A stretch of DNA of 64,000 bases, taken from Enoplolaimus lenunculus. Lineage: Eukaryota > Nematoda > Enoplea > Enoplida > Thoracostomopsidae. This document shows, in pieces, positions 39,001-48,000 of this stretch; position 1 is the first letter of the stretch, and every line of letters begins with the position of its first letter. The position numbers were made by a program, and so were the translations under genes. Location: positions 43,283 through 107,282 of the forward strand of contig JASANG010003987.1 of NCBI GenBank assembly GCA_030248215.1. The letters are read 5' to 3'. The notes under the pieces are model-generated. The model had not been told where the DNA came from. It saw only the letters and a list, made by a program, of their open reading frames with translations, and did no database searches.

Positions 39001-42000
39001 TATTCAGTGCCCCCGCAAATAGAATTTTCTACGGACACCACCCTTGTGTTTGTTTGACCGTGGGAAACTGTTCAAAAACGTGAGAAAATGGTTCAAGAAC
39101 AGCAATTGTCTACAGTCGCTTAAGCTAGAATTGCTGTGAAATTTCACTTGAATGTCAATTTGTAACCAATATTCTCAACTGTGTATATAGCACCTATCAC
39201 TCGTTGGTGACTGTAGCTGACCAGTGACGTACCGGGGCGACTTTTGAATTTTTGAAAATGGGGCCAAAAAACAAAACTGTTTGTGTCTTAAAATAGAATC
39301 GCAAAACGAAAATGGTGACCGAAGCCAGCGCACCCTGCCGATCGCCTATTTGTACAAACATCTGCTTGCGGATAAGTAAACTTTCGAATCAGTTAAAAAT
39401 ACATCATAAACGCGCATTGCACAACAGACTAAACTAAAAAGTTTTTGCTGTTTGACCACGTATCGCTACGGGTCCGCAGCCAACGGGGGGCACCAGGGTG
39501 TCTGAGCCCCGTGGAAAATTTTTGGCCCCCCTAGAAGATTTTGAGTCTTGCTTGTAAGTCATTGAAAACCCTTGAATGCACCTCTTGAAAAATGATTGCC
39601 CCCTAGCAAGGTGAGCTGGCTACAGGCCCGTATCGCTCACTGGTGATAGTTGCTATGACCAATGTTACACTTTGATGGGCGTAACACTAAGATTAAGTGT
39701 ATTCCTAAGCCTAAGCCTAAGCTTCAGCCGAAGCAAAAGCAAAAAAAATGTAATCTAGAATCTAAACGTAGCCTCTTACAGACGCATCAGAAACCTGAAA
39801 GCCCGTTCAAGTAAACATGGGCCGTTGCTATTTGACGGAGTATAATCCTACCAAAATTCTCCGTCATCATCGGTCACAAGGCCCATTTGTTGTTTTTCAT
39901 CGTCACTTAACGAATGCCATTCTTGCGAATGATCACTCCAAGCTCCGTTCCATTCAGTTTTTGAGCCCCACGGATTGCGGATCCGACACAGAGCGACCTC
40001 TTCACCGTTGTAGTTTACCTAAAACAGTTTACCGCAAGGACTACATTACTGGGTCGGATCCAAGGGTTTTGCTGATGAACGAAGATTCGAGATATTTTAC
40101 TTAGTAAACACATTGTAAGCTTCAGATGAATAAATTACTTTAGCTGTAAAAGTTTTTTGTATGAAGGTCCGGGGGGCTAAAACAGTTTTAGGAGGGGCAT
40201 ACAAGCGTTTTCAATGACTTACAAGCAAGGTTGACAATTTTCTGGGGGTCAAAATTTTCCTGGAGGGGGATTAACCCCCCTGGTGTTCCATTGGGGTCCG
40301 TTTGTAGGACAGATCGAGTAAGGGGATGCGTCCTCTGTTACGCTCTGGATCTGCCAGTTACCATTTTGAGCCTAAGTAACCACGAAAACACACTTTTATT
40401 TAGTGGTTTTATATAACAGTTCTGTAGTAGCATAAGCGTATTCCTAAGCCTAAGCTTAAGTGTAAGAATGAGCATACACCGAAGCCTAGCAAAAAGTAGT
40501 CTAAAGCTTATTAAGCTTACTCTATTGCAGTTCCGCAGAAAAACGTTCCGCTCTTGATCTTTACATTGGACCAATTTGTAAAAAAGACTGAAATACATTA
40601 CGTTTGAGTATAATATACTTCAGGCAATTTTAGGAATTCATTACCCCTTCGTTAAGCATAATAACGAGTCTAACTCTTGTACACTTTCCCTCACATTTAG
40701 GTTTTAGAATACCACCAGCTTTGAGGCAAATATTTTGGCTTAAAATTACCATTGTCATTGTTGTTACACTATACGCGTGCATTGTCGCTAAACCAGACGG
40801 TAATATTGCTTCAGTTCGTTGGCCTGGCGTTCCCTTAAAATACGAAATTGGAAAAACAAGATTTTTCAAAGTTTAGCTGAAAAGAAAATGTCGGATAAAG
40901 CAACAAAAGCATAATCTCAATATCTTCTTTACTAAAGCTGGAATGGCTCACATACGTATTTTGGGCAACGTTCCAGCATTACTTTGTTTACAGTATTTTC
41001 ATACAACAGAAGTGTGATTGTTGTACGTAAACAAAATTTGCATGCAGATTGTTGTGGGTTTGCGAACTTTTGCGCATAGTGCAAAGCTGGCTGACTAATA
41101 CTATATTTATTTATAAAAATCTAGTAAATCAGCGCCTTTGACACTTATTTATATACGCACGGCTCGTTCCGGGTGGGAGGCGTGAGAAAAACCAATTTCT
41201 TACAAATCGTTCCGCGTGGGAGGCGTGAGAAAAACCAATTTCTTACAAATCGTTCCGCGTGGGAGGCGTGAGAAAATCCAATTTCTTACAAATTCCGCGA
41301 CGTTTTGTTGCGATTATGCATGTTATTTGGCTAAAATTGATATATTTTTAAAAAGTTTATTTTTTTTGCGTTTTTTCACCTTTTCAAAAAATGGGGAAAA
41401 ACCCGTTTCTTCCAGTGTTCAAACCTGCCCAACTAAAAAATTTTATCGGTAGTTTGTCAATATAACACACTGTATGTATCTTGTTCTTGTTCGAAAAATC
41501 ATTAAAACCCTATTCACACGCGCAAGGTTTGGCCCAAAATCTCGTTCAAAGCAATTGCAGCTGTAAATAATTCATTAAAAATCATGGCTAGGAATTTAGT
41601 TCGCATGTGTGAATAACCATTCAAGTTCACTGAATTTATTGCAGCCGCTTTCTCATTGGTTGACGAAAACAATGAAAGTTCTGTGTGCAAATTCCTGCTG
41701 CAAGTTCTCGCAACAGAAACTTGCACGTGCGAATAAGGCGTAACGTTCTTACTTCAATTGCCGCGCCTAACAGTGAACCTTTTTCGAAAGCGCTCACTGC
41801 AATATTTAACAATGCGTCACACTCTTGGCCGTACGGTGAATACTCGTTCAAATCAACGAGTTCAGTCAATCCTCCAGTAAAATCTTCTAACGCTTCAACA
41901 ATTGTACCACCATTTAAAGATTCGTAAGATCCGTTGAGTCTAAAAATATTGGGCCAATGTAAAGAACAGGGTCGGAAACGTATTATAAGCATATTCCTAA

Positions 42001-45000
42001 GCCTAAGCCTAAGCCTAAGCCAATCAAAAAATTAGTCTAAAGCTTAAGCTTACTCTGTTGCAGACCCACAGAAAAACGTTGCGCCCCTGATCTTTACATG
42101 GGCCAAATATTGCTAGCGTTGAAAATTCATGGGTTAACATCGGGGCAACTGGCGAGGCCGTCATATTTGGCGCAACCCTTACCCTACAAAACGTCATGTT
42201 GGCCTGTGACTCGAGTGCAAAAGGTTCGAGGTTTGATTCTCGGCGTGGTCGTTAACCTTGGGCAAAACTTCGGACAAGTGTCGTGCAGCCGTGTTGTTCA
42301 AGCACGAGGCTGCATTGGGCGATGACCAGAGGTTAACTATAACACCGTCAGAACCAGGGTGCAACCAGAATTCCTGTTCCGGCAGGGAAATCCGGTGTTT
42401 TTCACTATCCGGTTTTCGGTAATAAATAATCTAGTATTTGTTCACCAGAAGTTTCCTGTATTTTGAGTATTGAAAATTTTTCGCATTCGAAAATGTAACA
42501 AAAATTATCAATTGGCATATTATCCTAACTTTAGTTTTTTAAAATTGTCTGAGTGTGTATTGCCAAACTTTTCAATTTGGGCCATACTCCATATCCCTAT
42601 TCCCAGACGTGGGTCCGTACCCTGGCCCCATCAATATCGGCAACACTAATGCAGCACGCGCTCTTACCGATTGCGCCATAAAACTCCCCATATATATTTC
42701 TTACAACGAAAAGGCAGTAAGCACACAGTGACAACACACATACATACATAAATGTACTGTACATGTAAATACCTATGTGTATAGATTGTTGTTTAATCTG
42801 TATAAGTGTGTATGTATGTATTGAAAATGCGTAGGTCGGTCTTTTTTATGGTATTGTCTATGTGTAATAATATGTGTTAGTAAAAGTAAAAAGAAACATT
42901 TGCATGTCCTCAGTTTGCCAGGAAATTAAAATATGAGGTCTTCTAGACTTAAATCTAACTGATTAAATGTTCGAATTTGTGATATAAAACAGAGCTTGTA
43001 ATAAATCATGATGCCTACGGCCATATCAACTTGAAAGCTCCAGTTCTCGTTCGCTCACTGAAGATAAGCAGGTTTGAGCTCCGTCAGTAGGTTGATGGGT
43101 GACCGCATCCGAACACGGAGTGATGTAGGCTTCTTTTTCTTATAATTTACGCTTTAGGCGGAAAGTTTTTTCAAAAATGTTTTCAGCTATTTGGTAACAT
43201 AAAGGATATTTTAAGCTCACACCCTGTAGCCAAGCTCACCTTGCTTGGGGGGGGGGGAAGCTGACAATTTTTTCAAGAAGGACATATAAGGGTTTTCGAT
43301 GACTACAAGCAAGGTTGAATATATTCTGTAGGGGTACAACTGGGGACGGGGATGAGCTCCACTAGTGCTCCATCAGACAATCGACCCGTGTAAGCTTCAG
43401 ATGAACAGTTTGTACTGTAACATTTTTCGCTCGCTAGGGACAGGTGAGGGTAAGATTTCCCGTGTTCCCATTCCCCGGATCCGACAGTGAGACTGAGTTC
43501 GGTAGTTGCTTCACAACGCGAACAAGAACTAAATTATTGACCATCGGCTTCTCGCTCGCTTCACCGTCGCTAGTTTTTTCGGGGTGATGAGCCCTATTTA
43601 AAAAATGTTGGCCCCCTAGAAAGTTTTCAACCTTGCTTGTAAGCCATTTAAAACTTTAGTATGTCCTCCTGAAAAATTTTTGGGGCCCCATAGCAAGGTG
43701 TGATGGCTACGGGCCTGACTCCCCCCGCCCTTCTAGAAATTTGGCCCATATAAATATCAGGGGCGGAACGTTTTTTTGCGGGAGTTGAAAAGAGTAAGCT
43801 TAAGCTTTAGACTAATTTTTTGCTTGGCTTAAGCTTTTAGGCTTAGGCTTTAGGCTGAGGAATATGCTCATTCTTACGCTTAGGCGTAGGAATATACTTA
43901 CTGTAGTGACCCGAAAAAAACGGGAGTAATAAGAGGGTCCCCATTTTGAGTCCCAATCAATAGGAGTCTGTTTCACTAATAAAAGTCTGTAAGCGGATAG
44001 AGTCTATAAACCCTAATTAGAGTCCATAAATGTCAATTATCCCTAATTGTAACACATAAATGACTCCAGGACCAAATAAAATTCAGTTCGAAACTTTAAA
44101 CCGCACTTAAGTTTACACTCCAAAGTATAACCTTGCATTATCGCTCCAGCTTTTGATGCCAGGCAAAAAACGTTTAATTCAACGGATAGTTGCAATACCG
44201 TATATATATATCAGTAACGAAGGGTGCCAAAGGGTGGGTTGAAAATAAATAGCAGTCCGTAGCCGAATAACAGCGAGAGGTACACTTAGGAGAGGCCAAA
44301 TAAATATCAGTCGCCACTCTTATTGAGGTCACTATAGTATGATTATTGTTCCGCCCCTGTTCTTTACATTGGTCCCAAATTTCTAGATCCACCACTTAGG
44401 ACTTCCAACTTACTTTGCATAAGCTTTTTCGAGTAACGCACTCCAAAATTCACTTGAGTCCGCGGATGACGAATAAATAAGCTCACCGTCGCGGGTCGGC
44501 AACCGATCGTCAATTACAACATCTACCCAGCCACCGTATTGCCAAAACTAAAACAACGCAAAACAGCGGAGGGTCGCATATTGAAAGCAATGCATATAGC
44601 CAGTTCACTTTGCTAGTCGAGGCTAAACATTTTTCACGAGCGGCATACAAGGGTTTTCGATGACTTAATACAAGCAAAATTGAAATTTTCCTAGGGGGTC
44701 AAGCATCTTGCACGGGAGTAGGGCTGCACCCCCTCTGGCGCCTTTGGCTACTTGCCCGATAGCAACGGAGAGACTGTGAGATATATCCGCACCCGTAGCC
44801 GAGCCAGATCAACATGCCGGAGACCGGCAAATCAATTTTAGGAGGGGCATAGGAACATTTTACAAAGCTCACACGGTGTTCAACCTTTTACAGGAGGGGT
44901 CATAATTTCTCACGCGCAACTGATCCCCTCATGACCTACTCTGCATTCGGCAACCGCCGACAAACCGGCAGTTTACCTGGAAATGAAATATGCCTGCATA

Positions 45001-48000
45001 ATTGTCGGTAAAACTTTGATCCGGCGGTACGACTCGATAGAACAATTCTTCTTCTAAGGTTAACGTCGCAGCGGCGGCTAAGAACCAGCAGTTTCCTGAA
45101 ATATACACCAAATTAGCGTTTTTAATAGCACAAATTTTATTGGCCGTAGGTCTCAAACGGGACTCAGGCCCGTAGCCAGCTCACCTTGCCATGGGGGACC
45201 TTAAAAATTTTCAGGAGGAGCATTCAAGGGTTTTCAATGAGTTACAAGCAAGGTTGAAAAGTTTCTAGAGGGGGCGCAAACCGACGAGACTGAAAAATGA
45301 TTGGCTGTTATTTTTTAGTATTAAAAATCACACAAAACCGGAACATACGTTGACATGAGTTAGTAAATCCACTGTGCCATTAGGTTTGCCGTTGTTCCCA
45401 CATCTTTTCGGACCCGTAGCCAAGGGAAGCTAGGGGGTCTCAGCCCCTACCTCTTGGAAAAATTTTGGCCCCCGTAGAAAATTTTCAATCTTGCTTGTAT
45501 GTCAACAACTGCCAATGTGCGCCCGTCCTAAAAATGGTTTAGCCCCAACCCCCCCTAGCAAGGTGTGCTCGCTACAGGCCTGCTTTATCATGCACATTTT
45601 ACTGACGGGCGAACCATTTTTTCGCAGGACTATAACAGAGTAAACGCCCAATGTATACTACAGGACCAGAACAGTAGTATAAGCCTATTCCTAAGCAGAA
45701 GCCTATTGTCGTAGATTCGTCTGTGGTGCATTCAACTTCGAGGTCACGTGCTACACAGCTACAAACAAACAACCGCGGAAACGAGCTTTGCCTTGTAAAC
45801 TATAAAACGTTGCGCACTTCGGCTTATGTAAAGATCAGGGACGGAACGTTTTTCTGTGGGAATGCATGCAATAGAATAAGCTCATGCTTTAGACTAACTT
45901 TTTTGCTTGGCTTAGGCTCAGGCTTAGGTTTGGGAATATGCTCATTCTTACGCTTAGGCTTAGGATTAGGCTTAGGCTAAGGAATATGCTCATTCTTATT
46001 CTTAAGCATAGGCTTAGGCTTAAGAATATGCTCATTTTACGCTTAGGCTTAGGCTCAGGCTAAGGAATATGCTCATTCTTATTCTTACGCTTAGGCTTAG
46101 GCTTAAGAATATGGTCATTGTTACGCTTAGGCTTAGGCTTAGGCTTAGGCTAAGGAATATGCTCATTTTTATTCTTACGCTTAGGCTTAGGCTTAAGAAT
46201 ATGCTCATTGTTACGCTTAGGCTTAGGCTTAGGCTTAGGCTTAGGTTTAGGCTTAGGCTTAGGCTTAGTCTTAGGACTATGCTTATAATACTGTTCCGCC
46301 TCTGTTCCTTACACTGACCCACACTCCTTATATACTTAGACGCTGCTGCCACGCTTGTCAGCTCCAAACCTGATTTCGTACCTAAACTGCCCTGTTTTAC
46401 ATCAAATCGACTTCCGCCTTCAATAAACAATCGTGGGTCTTCAACGATTTCCTATCAAACGTATAATACCATTTAAACCAACATGGCAATAATCCCAAAT
46501 CAATTGAGGTCTGTTGTAACAGTACGGCATTATACAGGCCGGTAGCCAGCTCAACTTGCTATGAGGCTAAAAAATTGTCACGAGGGATTGTCATTCAAGG
46601 GTTTTCACTGAGTTACACGCGAGGTTTTGAAAACTTTTTAGGGGGCCAGCTATTTTTTTCAACGTTTCTAGATAGCGTGTCAATTATACAAAAAATTTCC
46701 TAAAACCGTATAGCTTTTGTTTTATAACAACTGTGATTACGGGTGCCGGCCGGTGACGGATGGCGCCGTACGGATGACGAACGGTGCCCGACGGCGTTAA
46801 AATATTTAAAAAAGCATAGCGCAACGTTTCAAAGGCACATTTACAAGCTTTCGAATATTCTGCTCAAATTCTAACCCTGGCAAAAATTGCCAGGTTTCCC
46901 CAATCAACTCCCTCGCTACGGCACCAGATTCTTACCCCAGGTCTCAACCAAACGACATCATCGTACTGCATCCGTGCATAGCCATCGCCACTTGTGCCGC
47001 ACATGGACTGGACATCCGCCGGAAATTCTGGATCTTCATAAAGGATTCCTTCACTGAGGCACCGGTCACGAATTTCATAAAATTCTTGCCCACCCTCGAC
47101 TGACGGTTCGCCATCTGGTTCGGTTGGTTTAACAAACGGTTTCACCTAAAATTTAAAAAAATGGCTTTAAAATTCACAATAAATATTAGGGTGCGACCGG
47201 ATACGACAAAAATGCCGGAGCTGGATAATTTAATATCCGACCGGAGTCGGATAGTTAATTCAAATCCAATACTAGATGGTATTTGAATATTAGAACGTAG
47301 CTAGCAATTGTTTCTTCCGTAGCCAAAGGTATGCAAAGGCTTTACGTAACAAAGCTTAACATCTCACGACTATGAACGTCTAGCATCATAACAACGACCC
47401 TGTTCCATTATTCTATGTTTTTGTAGCGTTGCGTTTAGTTGCAATATTTGTTTGGACCATGTTACTTTTAAGCGCATCCTGTTTTTTCTTAGCACATCAA
47501 ATAAAGGAGGCTTACGATCCTGGATGGGAGTTTCGGTCTCGGCACGTCTCGGTATTTGGCAGGTCATGGTGTCGGTTTTTAAGTATTGATAAGTTGAAAC
47601 CGAGACAAAAAGTCTACAATTCGACAAATGTACGGCTGTATTGCTGAAGTAAGTGATGGCTGATATATAAATAAAAATTTTACTATTAATCTATGAATTT
47701 TCCTAGTCACGCAATAAAATTTATATGAACAGACATTATGAAAAAACACAAAAAAAAACTATGAAAAACCTAAAAATCTCCGAGAAAAAAGCATTGGAAA
47801 TAATTTATTTTGAAAATTTTATTTTTTGATGACGAAAAAGTTGACCGAGACCGAGACTTTTAACGGCCGGCTTCAGTTTTTAACCGTGACCGCCCATAAC
47901 CGATACCGTCCATCCCTGCTTAGTATTGAGGCTATTTTTTCGGTTTGGCGTGGGCCTAGTTTTAGACTTATTTTTACGCTAAAATTTAACCTTAGGCTTA

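Larger units (their letters stand above)
43206..44930. repeat. Cluster of GGCCCGTAGCC-family copies in a calpain intron
   Basis: Four further diverged copies lie at about 43212-43390, 43575-43716, 44590-44757 and 44800-44930. Each is recognised by the phrases TGTAGCCAAGCTCACCTTGC or its inverse, GGGTTTTCGATGACT and GCAAGGTTGAA. The 43743-44374 TTAGGC-core MITE sits between the second and third. Confidence 0.65.

Noticed and set aside
42199-42260. Another tRNA-like sequence (GGTTTGATTCTC B-box-like)
   Set aside because: No D arm or acceptor pairing could be made; left unannotated.
46032-46430. 133-codon minus-strand frame of LSLSLS repeats
   Set aside because: It is the other strand of the TTAGGC array. 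Only its first codons overlap a real exon (calpain exon 4), in the same frame by chance.
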